A stretch of DNA of 64,000 nucleotides, taken from the NCBI RefSeq assembly GCF_040939785.1, contig NZ_CP162553.1, forward strand, positions 2,542,001 to 2,606,000, read 5' to 3'. Source of the stretch: Bradyrhizobium lupini (GTDB lineage Bacteria > Pseudomonadota > Alphaproteobacteria > Rhizobiales > Xanthobacteraceae). The notes under the pieces are model-generated. The model was not told the DNA's origin. It searched no databases and worked only from the letters and a program-made list of their open reading frames with translations. Below are positions 56,492 through 64,000 of this stretch, in pieces. The first letter of the stretch is position 1. Each line of letters starts with the position of its first letter. The translations under genes and the position numbers were made by a program.

Positions 56492-57421
56492 TTAGTGACC
56501 AAGAGCGTGTGAACTGATCTGCGGCAGATCGTTTGGTTGTGCTGGCAGAGCTGCACTCAACGCGAGCTTCTGGTTTAACCAACCGAAGATGCAATCATCG
56601 GAAGTTACGAAGTTTTCGATGCATCCACCTGCGCTTTTGACCATCCGGGGCATGGTCAGATCCAGATCAATGCGCTCCTCAATGCATTCGGTCTGTAGTT
56701 TCATCGCTTCCGAGACGCTAACGGCGCCCCGCCCTCCCGTGACTACGAGAACTGGGCATCCCAATCGTCGGATCAATTGCGTGCGTTGTGCCGTGACGCT
56801 CCCCTCCTCCCGCGCCTCTGCGGCTCTAGTCATCCAGACGACAGACGCCTGCATGCGTGCCCAATTCCAAAGGCCGCCATCGCAAACCGCCGCAACTAGG
56901 CGGCGGTCAGAGGCCGCGAAGTCAGTAGCCAAAGCAGCCGAAAGTCCTTCTCCATAGACGCCGATCCGAGCGGCGTCGATGTCGGGGCGCCCAGAGAGGT
57001 AGTCCAAACAGGATGACAACAAGGTTTGCGAAAGGCCTCGCGCGGGATGGGAGACATCGCGGTGAGATAGGACCAGGAGCGACATGCATCGATCGGTCAC
57101 CGCGGGTAGAAGTCTTGCAAGCAACGTGGCTTCTGATTCATCTTCCATGCTGATGCAAATGACGGCGGGTGCAGGTAGGGCACGACTACCAGCAGGAACA
57201 TAATAGGCCAGAAGTTCGGTACAGCCCCAGCTTTCGATTGTTACTCGCTCGACTTTCGCCAGGCCCACTTCAAGGCATTGAATTCCAGCCTCAATCCTCG
57301 CTGTCACTTCCCCGCATTGAGGATCGTTCTCATGAAGCAGTCGTCTGGCCACTTCAAATGCTGTTAGCGCACAAAGCCGCGCCTCGGCCGCTTCGTTGCT
57401 GTCGCCTTGGCTTGCCTTCAA
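56492..57421 (-). CDS. Alpha/beta-hydrolase-like protein with an altered nucleophile elbow
   Basis: 309 residues; the start chosen is TTG 57421 (MKASQGDSNEAAEARLCALT), with GGAG close by, so the start is uncertain. The core shows PAPAVICISMEDESEATLLA, then DAARIGVYGEGLSAALATDF, where the usual G-x-S-x-G elbow reads G-E-G-L-S: the nucleophilic Ser is a Gly. LVAAVCDGGLWNWARMQASV and RLGCPVLVVTGGRGAVSVSE follow, as in the FrsA/dipeptidyl-peptidase-like branch; an acidic residue and a His are hard to place. It may be a non-catalytic relative or an early pseudogene that kept its frame. It lies upstream of the third importer in the same direction, 515 bp away. Confidence 0.65.
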   Translation of the reverse strand: MKASQGDSNEAAEARLCALTAFEVARRLLHENDPQCGEVTARIEAGIQCLEVGLAKVERVTIESWGCTELLAYYVPAGSRALPAPAVICISMEDESEATLLARLLPAVTDRCMSLLVLSHRDVSHPARGLSQTLLSSCLDYLSGRPDIDAARIGVYGEGLSAALATDFAASDRRLVAAVCDGGLWNWARMQASVVWMTRAAEAREEGSVTAQRTQLIRRLGCPVLVVTGGRGAVSVSEAMKLQTECIEERIDLDLTMPRMVKSAGGCIENFVTSDDCIFGWLNQKLALSAALPAQPNDLPQISSHALGH

Positions 57422-58045
57422 ATCTCCGATGATACATTGTTCATCGCCGAGTGTTGTCCACTTGGTAATCCAGCTCTGGCGACTTGTACATCCCTGGTCT
57501 TGCGCTCCAGTTACGTTGTCTAGAAAGGCTGCGGCACGTCGCCTTACTGATGCAAGACCCCCCCTTTATCACAGCGAGTAATATACTCCATGCAATCGGT
57601 CCCCCTCGAGCTGGGCCCCACTCGCGCGAGGTTCATCAGCTATTCATTCCACGTGGAGAGGACAGGAGCCGCAGCAACTGCATTGGCAAAGAAGTCGACT
57701 TTGGCTTCTGCTCATCCTAATTTTAATGAAAATATTACGGGACGACTAAAGTCGAAGTTCCTCGATCTAGCCCTTTGCAGACGCGAAATTCTGCGCATGA
57801 TAGCGACAACCTGCATGTTTTCGCAGGGCGCATTCGCCGCGTGGCGCCGGCTGAGTTTAAGAGCCTACCAAAATGCGGTAGAGAGAGGGACAGGCTTCGT
57901 CTTAAACGAGAACCGCGCGACTGCATCAGCGAGGACAACACTGATGCCCTTCCGCGGATCACGGTGACGCGGTCTGACCTGCCTGTCCAAGAACGAACAG
58001 AAAGGGAGGCGTCACATAGGAGCACATCTTCTATCGCGAGCCGGC
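57422..58045. other. No recognisable gene
   Basis: A 125-codon plus frame at 57590-57967 has no motif or ribosome site. An AT-rich patch at about 57720-57760 is noticeable. Confidence 0.4.
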
Positions 58046-59431
58046 TTACTTCGCGAGCTCATCCATCACTTGCTTGGTCGCTTTGTAAGCCAGATCAACG
58101 ATCTCATCGATTTCAGCTTCGGATACGACGAGGGGAGGGGCAAATCCAAGGATGTCTCCGTGCGGCATAGCTCGTGCAATGAGCCCCCGATCGCGAGCAG
58201 CCTTGGAGATCCGCGCCCCCACCTTGAGTTCTGGATCAAATCGGCGCTTCGTCTGACGGTCAGCAACAAACTCCACAGCGCCGAGCAAGCCCACACCTCG
58301 AACTTCGCCTACGATCTCCAGCTGTGCAAATTTTTCCTTGAGCCGCTTTTGGAAATGCGCGCCGACGGTCTTGGCGCGGTCGCTGAGACGTTCCCGCTCG
58401 ACAATATCAAGCACCGCATTGGCAGCAGCTGCCGCAATCGGATGGCCGGAATAGGTGTAACCATGCGAAAATGCACCAACTCGATCCGCCGCCTCCTCCA
58501 TGACGGCATATACCTTCTCGCCAATAATGGCGGCGGAGAGCGGGACATAGCCGGACGTCAGGCCTTTTGCGACCGTGACCAGATCCGGTTCCATGTCGTA
58601 AAGCGTGCTGCCGAAATCAGCGCCGGTTCGACCGAAACCGCAAATAACCTCATCTGCGATCAGAAGAACATCATAGCGCCTAAGCACGGACTGAACCTCG
58701 CGCCAGTACCCGGCGGGCGGGGGCGTGATCCCGCCCGTGCCAAGCACCGGCTCGGCAATAAATGCGCCGATCGTTTCTGGACCTTCCCTAACGATTAGCT
58801 CTTCAAGCTCCGCCGCCCGCCGACGAGAAAACGACTCTTCCGTCTCGCCCGGCTCGGCTCCCCAGTAGTGGTGAGGCGCGCCCGTGTGCACAATACCCGG
58901 AAAGGGAAGATCCATATGATCGTGGTAAAACGACATGCCGGTCATTGAGCCAGAGATCACTGAGCAACCGTGATAGCCCCGCTCGCGTGAGATGATCTTT
59001 TTCTTCTTAGGCTGGCCACGAAGGTTGTTGTAATACCAGACAAGCTTCGCCTGGGTTTCGTTCGCATCCGATCCCGACAGACCGTAGAATACCTTGCTGG
59101 GCTTACCAGGAGCCATTTGCACGAGACGGTGCGACAAAGTGGCGAGCTCCTCGGTCGTGTGCGCCGCATACGTGTGGTAGTAGGCGAGTTGGTAAGCCTG
59201 TCGCGCAATGGCTTCAGCCACTTCGGTCCGGCCGTATCCGATGTTTACGCAGTAGAGTCCCGCAAACCCGTCGATATAACTGTGTCCCTGCGCATCTTCG
59301 ATGCGGATACCTTTTCCTCCAGTGATGATCGTCGGATCACCAATCTTACCGGTGGCGAAGTCTTTGAGCTGAGTGAAAGGATGGAGAACAGTCGAGCGAT
59401 CTTGTTCAGCGATAGTCTTAATCTTGTTCAT
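58046..59431 (-). CDS. Class III omega-aminotransferase
   Basis: 461 residues, intact; ATG 59431 follows GGAGGAA. GIRIEDAQGHSYIDGFAGLY, FYGLSGSDANETQAKLVWYY (phosphate-binding G-S-D-A-N), RGYHGCSVISGSMTGMSF, IADEVICGFGRTGADFGS (the PLP-pyridine Asp in ADEV), TVAKGLTSGYVPLSAAII with the PLP lysine near residue 289, and FSHGYTYSGHPIAAAAANA. It belongs to the branch with omega-amino acid:pyruvate, GABA and putrescine aminotransferases. Ten bases behind the aldehyde dehydrogenase stop, so co-translated: amine to semialdehyde, then semialdehyde to acid. Confidence 0.93.
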   Translation of the reverse strand: MNKIKTIAEQDRSTVLHPFTQLKDFATGKIGDPTIITGGKGIRIEDAQGHSYIDGFAGLYCVNIGYGRTEVAEAIARQAYQLAYYHTYAAHTTEELATLSHRLVQMAPGKPSKVFYGLSGSDANETQAKLVWYYNNLRGQPKKKKIISRERGYHGCSVISGSMTGMSFYHDHMDLPFPGIVHTGAPHHYWGAEPGETEESFSRRRAAELEELIVREGPETIGAFIAEPVLGTGGITPPPAGYWREVQSVLRRYDVLLIADEVICGFGRTGADFGSTLYDMEPDLVTVAKGLTSGYVPLSAAIIGEKVYAVMEEAADRVGAFSHGYTYSGHPIAAAAANAVLDIVERERLSDRAKTVGAHFQKRLKEKFAQLEIVGEVRGVGLLGAVEFVADRQTKRRFDPELKVGARISKAARDRGLIARAMPHGDILGFAPPLVVSEAEIDEIVDLAYKATKQVMDELAK

Positions 59432-59441
59432 TCATTTCCTC

Positions 59442-60995
59442 CTAAGCCGCCAAGTCGCCGAAGCACACGTACTTCAGTTCCATGTATTCCGATAGACCGT
59501 GCCGAGAGCCTTCGCGTCCCAGTCCTGACTGCTTCCATCCACCGAACGGAATGGGCGGACCTGTAAAGGAAGCGGTGTTGACACCGAGCATGCCGCACTC
59601 GATTCTCTCAGAGAGCCGGAGCGCTCGACGCAGGTTGCCGGTGTACACGTACCCGGCCAAGCCCATTTCGCTCGAATTAGCTCGATTGATGACCTCTTCT
59701 TCCGAGTCGAAAGGTAGTACGGCAGCTACTGGCCCAAAAGTTTCTTCACGCGCGATGAGCATGTCGTCGGTGACTTGAGTGAGCAGAGTCGGAAGAACGA
59801 AGTTCGGGCCCAAATTGTCATCTTTCTTCGCGGTGATGACTTGCGCGCCCTTTACGACCGCATCGACGATTTGCGCCCGGCACTTCTCGGCCACCGAAAG
59901 CTTCGTCATTGGCCCGATATCGCTAGCAGGATTCAAGCCGTGACCGACCTTGAGCTGAGCCATTGCCGCGCTAAGCGCTTCAACGAACGTATCGTGAATG
60001 CCCCTTTGTACGTAAATGCGATTCGCCGCGAGACAGTCCTGACCCGATGTCGCAAACTTGGCAGCCATCACACCTTTGACGGCTTTCTCAAGGTCGACGT
60101 CATCAAAGATCAGGAAGGGAGCATGCCCTCCGAGTTCGAGCGAGACTTTTTTAATGGTCTGGGCCGACCCCTCCAGAAACAAGCGGCCGACCTGGGTAGA
60201 TCCCGTAAACGAGAGGGCTCGCACTCTGGTGTCGCGCAACAGAGGCGTTGATAGCTCGATGGGCTCACCCACTAGAGTCTGAAACACGCCGGCGGGAAGA
60301 CCTGCCTCCTCTGCCAATCTGGCCAGGGCGAGAGCCGACAATGGCGTCTCCGGCGCTGGCTTCACGATGATCGGGCAGCCCGCTGCAAGAGCTGCACCCG
60401 CCTTCCGTGTGATCATCGCGATGGGGAAGTTCCACGGAGTTACCGCCGCCGCGACCCCGATCGGATGCATTCGCACCTGAAGCAGACTGTCAACCTTATG
60501 ACTCGGAATCGTCTCTCCGTATGCGCGCTCCCCTTCTGCGGCGAACCACTCGAGAAAAGCAGCCCCGTACTCAACCTCGTACCGCGCTTCCGCCAGCGGC
60601 TTGCCTTGCTCGCTTGTCACCAACGTGGCAAGGTCTTCCGAATGGTCGCGCATCAATGACGCCCAAGCTCGGAGAATAGCTCCACGCCTTGCCGGCAAAA
60701 AGGCTCGCCAAGCCGGAAACGCTCGCTCAGCCGCCTCTATTGCGAGCGTCATGTCCGCGGCACTGCAGCGCGCAACGTCCGCAATGATTTCGCCCGTAGC
60801 GGGATCCATCACGACGTCTCTTTGGCTGCCCGCAATCCAGCGACCGGCAATGAGCGCAGCCCCCGCGACAAAGTCGCGGCGACGCAGCGTCCGAAGGCAT
60901 GTTGCAGCGACCCCGGCCATCTCCGGATGAATGGTTCGGGCAGCTTGAAAGGCCATCTGTAAAGTCCCGCGCGGTCGCTTGTTGAAATCCATCAA
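59442..60995 (-). CDS. gabD: NAD(P)-dependent aldehyde dehydrogenase (succinate-semialdehyde dehydrogenase-like)
   Basis: 517 residues from ATG 60995; family members are about 480-490, so ATG 60956 (MAFQAARTIHPE) or ATG 60920 (MAGVAATCLRTLRR) may be the true start. VTPWNFPIAMITRKAGAALA and GCPIIVKPAPETPLSAL bind NAD(P); LSFTGSTQVGRLFLEGS holds the G-S-T turn; VSLELGGHAPFLIFDDVDLE has the catalytic Glu near residue 288; ATSGQDCLAANRIYVQRG has the catalytic Cys near 322; FGGWKQSGLGREGSRHGL is the conserved end. Sequence details fit GabD/SSADH best; the symbol is by family resemblance. Confidence 0.9.
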   Translation of the reverse strand: MMDFNKRPRGTLQMAFQAARTIHPEMAGVAATCLRTLRRRDFVAGAALIAGRWIAGSQRDVVMDPATGEIIADVARCSAADMTLAIEAAERAFPAWRAFLPARRGAILRAWASLMRDHSEDLATLVTSEQGKPLAEARYEVEYGAAFLEWFAAEGERAYGETIPSHKVDSLLQVRMHPIGVAAAVTPWNFPIAMITRKAGAALAAGCPIIVKPAPETPLSALALARLAEEAGLPAGVFQTLVGEPIELSTPLLRDTRVRALSFTGSTQVGRLFLEGSAQTIKKVSLELGGHAPFLIFDDVDLEKAVKGVMAAKFATSGQDCLAANRIYVQRGIHDTFVEALSAAMAQLKVGHGLNPASDIGPMTKLSVAEKCRAQIVDAVVKGAQVITAKKDDNLGPNFVLPTLLTQVTDDMLIAREETFGPVAAVLPFDSEEEVINRANSSEMGLAGYVYTGNLRRALRLSERIECGMLGVNTASFTGPPIPFGGWKQSGLGREGSRHGLSEYMELKYVCFGDLAA

Positions 60996-61107
60996 GCATT
61001 CAGGATACTAATGTTGCCAACCGATTTGCGTCGCATTTTGCCGGGAGTCGTTGTGTTTTCTGCACCACCGCGGCATTCTGCGACGAAATTCACTCGGAGC
61101 CTTGATA

Positions 61108-61584
61108 ATGCAATACGACCGGACGGACGCCCGCATCCTTGAGATCGTCCAAAAGAACAATCGCCTGACCTCCGAGGTGATCGGCGAAATGGCCGGCCTT
61201 TCTGCTACCGCGTGTCAACGACGGCTGAAGAGACTTCGTTCGGAAGGCATCATCGAGGCCGATGTGTCGATTGTTTCGGCGAAAGCGGTGGGAAGGCCCA
61301 TCCAAATGCTGGTAATGGTGACTCTGGAACGCGAGCGTTCGGACATCATCGATAAGTTCAAGAAGGCTATCAAAGGTTCAGCTGAAGTCGTCAATGGATT
61401 TTACATCACCGGCGATGCTGACTTTGTTCTGTACGTCACCGCGCGCACGATGGAAGATTACGAGCAGTTCACCCGCCGTTTTTTTTATGAGAACTCGGAT
61501 ATCAAAGGGTTTAAGACAATGGTGGTGATAGACCGCGTGAAGTCGGGTTTTGCGATTCCTGTGGAAATTCCCGACGAGGAGTGA
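61108..61584 (+). CDS. Lrp/AsnC-family transcriptional regulator
   Basis: 158 residues from ATG 61108 (GGAG at eight bases upstream); the open frame to 61051 is unsupported. Helix-turn-helix: YDRTDARILEIVQKNNRLTS, EVIGEMAGLSATACQRRLKR, LRSEGIIEADVSIVSAKAV. The RAM ligand-binding domain follows (LVMVTLERERSDIIDKFKKA, VVNGFYITGDADFVLYVTAR, where the GDADFVL loop binds amino acids). Divergent from the aldehyde dehydrogenase-aminotransferase pair across a 112-bp gap, so it most likely controls that pair in response to an amino acid or the amine substrate. Confidence 0.93.
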   Translation: MQYDRTDARILEIVQKNNRLTSEVIGEMAGLSATACQRRLKRLRSEGIIEADVSIVSAKAVGRPIQMLVMVTLERERSDIIDKFKKAIKGSAEVVNGFYITGDADFVLYVTARTMEDYEQFTRRFFYENSDIKGFKTMVVIDRVKSGFAIPVEIPDEE

Positions 61585-62304
61585 CCGGACAAGCTCTGGT
61601 GCCTCTCCACGATCACCACATTTGTGCTCGTTCTCTTCGTTGGCTTGAATAGACGGCGACAACGTCGCATTCTCACTCCACTACTTTTTATTGACTATCA
61701 TTGCTTGGAGTTCGAACAAAAACTCAAAGCCGCGAGCCGCTTCGCTGACGTTCGGCTGACGACCTTGCTGGCCGCTCTGTGATCGACGCGCTATGGTTCA
61801 TCGATGGATCAATCCATGGCGCAAGCTTTCGGACTTGCATTGAGACGGTTCTTCTGCGGCGCTTCAACCTGGGATATCGTGGTCATGGACACTCTGGGGC
61901 GGCGAAGAGCAAGCCTGGGCGCCAGCTCAGGCGATCCGCCGAAGCCAAACTGTTCTTCCTTTGCCAAACTACTCGCCCGACTTGACCGATTGAACGGGGC
62001 TTCCCAAGCGCAAACAGCTGCTCCGAGGGCGCCGCCCGAACTGTCGATGCGGTCTGCGCCGCCGTCGACGAAGCCATGACAGCATCCCCCCGAAAAATGC
62101 GCGAACTAGCTCGAAAATACAGGCTATCGAACTAATGCCGTCACGCTTTAGTCGGAGCCGGGCTGAAACCACGCTCCCAACTGTCAGAGATCAAGCTTCG
62201 AGAATCGCGACGATTCGTCCGGCCGGAGAATTCGGCGTCAATGGTATCATCGCGCCGCTCGGCTATTGCACGTTCCGCGCATGGACCTGGCAAGCGTTTT
62301 CGTT
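61585..62304. other. No recognisable gene
   Basis: Short frames only. Confidence 0.4.
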
Positions 62305-62600
62305 GGCATTTCGATTCCAGCGCCGACTGCGCCAGCACCTGCTTGCGCTCGACGACCTCCTTGAAATGCGGCGTCTCCGCGAGTTTCAGACGCACGATGA
62401 AGCCGACGCCGACGAGCAGGATGCTGATCAGAAACGGCACGCGCCAGCCCCAGCTCAGGAAGTCCGCTTCGGGCAGCTGCGTCATGAGACCAAAATGCCG
62501 GTGGACGCGGCGACGCGGACAGGGAAACCGATCTGCACCAGGCTGCGTAGAAGCTGCGGCGATTGCCGGCGTGCTCTCGAAGGTGTAATGTCACTTGCGC
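62305..62600 (-). pseudogene. MHS-type metabolite:proton symporter (MFS), internal fragment
   Basis: Three frames in turn give HAGNRRSFYA, LVQIGFPVRVAASTGILV, then MTQLPEADFLSWGWRVPFLI, SILLVGVGFIVRLKLAETP, HFKEVVERKQVLAQSA. This is the middle of a metabolite:H+ symporter (KgtP/ShiA/ProP group): helices 5-6 with SWGWRVPFL and the cytoplasmic RLxLxETPxF segment. Confidence 0.75.
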
Positions 62601-63608
62601 TATGATGAAGATCCCGGTGCATTGCAAATATGTATGACCGCCGTATCGTGCCGTAGGATGCTCGCCCGGTCTCCTTTTGCGACGCGGTAGCTTGACTCGA
62701 TCGAACTAGCTGAACACCGGCCTCGGTGGCGCTCAATGCTTTCGTTGACAATCTCACCCGGACTTTTTTGCTCGGGATAAGAAGCAAAGTGCAATTGGTG
62801 TTCGTAGACCGCTCTGCTCATTCTAGTGGCACGGCTGACACCTCGGGGTCCTCCACTCCAGTACGACCGATGCTGCCGGCGTGAAGAGGATGACCGTAAT
62901 GGACTGCTTCAAGATCGTCCCAATGAGTGCCGCGAGCCGAACAGTGATCGCATCCTCGCTCCCCGAGTCTGCGTTCGCGCGCTTTTTCATCGCTTACTTG
63001 CACATAACGCGCAAAATCGCCGCTTTCATCTGTTTAGTATCCTTTGCAGTCGATGCTTGAGGCGAGAAAGTGTTTGTGCGACCATTCGTCGAAACAGGAC
63101 CGAAACAACGAACATTCTATCGTTCGGTCGCGCGAATTCTTGCTCTCTGACGAGACGAGCCGATGTGCGGTGACTCAGGATGTTCGTCTGAGGGTTGGCT
63201 TATGAAATCGCACCTCGTCTGACTATCATTCAATATTGACGCGGTAGGTGACGGGTAGCAGTTGCTGAATCATCGCCGGTGAGCGAGTTATGTCAGACAT
63301 CACAACGGCGGATTCTATTCAGGCGATTCGAGCCGCCGCCTCCGATCGACTGAGTGACGCTTCTACTTCCATCAAGTGGCTAAGGCGCGGCAGATCGCCG
63401 CCTTTTGGCCCGCTGGTCCGAGAGGCGGCGCTTCGCCGCACGCGTTAGGAATGAGTCAATTTCCGGTACATCCCGAAAATCCAGCATCGACGATTTAGAT
63501 TGCCGCGGGGCAGACGCGTTTGAAAACGCTCTTGGTCACCACAGGCGGCCGACGCTAGGTGACAGAGTCAATTTGGTCTAGACGTCTGGGAGGTAAGCTA
63601 AAACGATA
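62601..63608. other. No recognisable gene
   Basis: A 52-codon plus frame at 63291-63449 (MSDITTADSIQAIRAAASDR...) is helical at its start, but unsupported. The promoter of the MFS gene should lie near the right end. Confidence 0.4.
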
Positions 63609-64000
63609 TGACGGACATCCCCAAGCCCCGGACGTTCAACGCCGACGGTATCACCGCGCCTTTCCTACATGCCACCTTCCGCCGTATCTGGCTCGCAAGT
63701 CTGCTGTCCAATCTTGGCGCTTTGATCCGGGGAGTCGGCGCAGCTTGGGCGATGACGCAGATGACATCGTCAGCGGACATGGTGGCACTTGTACAGACCG
63801 CGCTGATGCTGCCGGTTATGCTAATCTCGATGCCGGCCGGAGCGATCGCCGACATGTATGACCGGCGCAGGATTATCCTGTATTCGCTTGGGATCGCGTT
63901 GACGGGCGCGAGTGCGTTGACAACGCTCGCCTGGCTTGATCTCGTGACGCCAACTCTCTTGCTGGCACTGTGCTTTCTGGTAGGTTGCGCTGTGGCGCTA
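63609..64000 (+). CDS. MFS transporter (MFS_3 / EntS-like exporter), cut by the window edge
   Basis: ATG 63609 (MTDIPKPRTFNADGITAPFL); GGAGG lies 13 bases upstream, a long spacing. The first 130 residues are visible: helix 1 FRRIWLASLLSNLGALIRGV, then GAAWAMTQMTSSADMVALVQ, helix 2 ALMLPVMLISMPAGAIADMY with the following DRRRIILYSLGIAL (the A-motif loop G-x3-D-x2-D-R-R-R), and two more helices. The asparagine-glycine first helix and SxxMVALVQ are typical of the MFS_3 group that exports small compounds, such as enterobactin. The frame is clean to the window edge. Confidence 0.85.

Noticed and set aside
57590..57967. 125-codon plus-strand frame
   Set aside because: No ribosome site, no motif, and composition does not differ from alternative frames.
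1..64000. CRISPR arrays, tRNA and rRNA genes
   Set aside because: No regularly spaced repeats and no cloverleaf or rRNA sequence were seen. Reading by eye could miss a tRNA; a tRNAscan-type run would settle it.

Overview
The window looks like part of a rhizobial symbiosis island, most likely from Bradyrhizobium. The signs are a bio/pan gene cluster, three polyamine/opine-type ABC importers, insertion sequences, integrase relics, a DUF3551 secreted-protein remnant and a short conserved protein ending in APTMWR. Gene decay is extreme: about half of the recognisable genes carry frameshifts, in-frame stops or truncations. The species call is inference; nothing here fixes the strain.

Layout. 0-2.6 kb: a decayed superfamily 2 helicase. 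3.3-5.7 kb: a mosaic of luciferase-like FMN monooxygenase pieces, a frameshifted Nudix gene and an aminotransferase tail. 6.6-8.4 kb: a relic integrative element (AlpA-like regulator, broken tyrosine integrase) and another monooxygenase tail. 8.48-10.79 kb: a complete IS21-family element with 51-bp ends and a 7-bp target duplication. 11.7-14.7 kb: a MarR regulator, then fragments of DUF3551, mmsA, serine acetyltransferase and a serine recombinase. 15.2-19.0 kb (minus): panD-bioF-bioD-bioA with bioF and bioA broken. 20.1-22.3 kb: a diaminopropionate ammonia-lyase gene split by an IS5-family element. 22.9-23.7 kb: remnants of a sulfonate-type uptake and monooxygenase set. 23.8-25.8 kb: PilZ and small conserved proteins. 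26.7-32.2 kb: a broken SDR, a polysaccharide-deacetylase-fold enzyme, a TauD-like protein without its iron ligands, and a creatinase/ectoine-hydrolase-like M24 protein.

33-57 kb is dominated by solute uptake and amide/amino-acid catabolism. A plus-strand ABC operon plus M20 hydrolase (33.2-37.6 kb) is broken in every gene. A minus-strand ABC operon of the same gene order (37.7-41.6 kb) is intact and lies tail-to-tail with it. Then come a broken glutamate dehydrogenase, two intact M20 amidohydrolases, an Asp/Glu-racemase-family protein, an FAD-linked oxidase, a 2-hydroxyacid dehydrogenase, a third ABC importer with a fused double permease, and an alpha/beta-hydrolase-like protein whose nucleophile elbow is altered. 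At 58.0-61.6 kb an omega-aminotransferase and aldehyde dehydrogenase pair is divergent from an Lrp/AsnC regulator. The right edge holds an MHS transporter relic and the start of an MFS exporter.

Taken together, the intact genes read as a catabolic region for an imported, amide- or N-acyl-linked amino compound: uptake, hydrolysis by M20 enzymes, racemisation or redox handling of the released acid, and transamination plus semialdehyde oxidation into central metabolism. The substrate cannot be read from the sequence.
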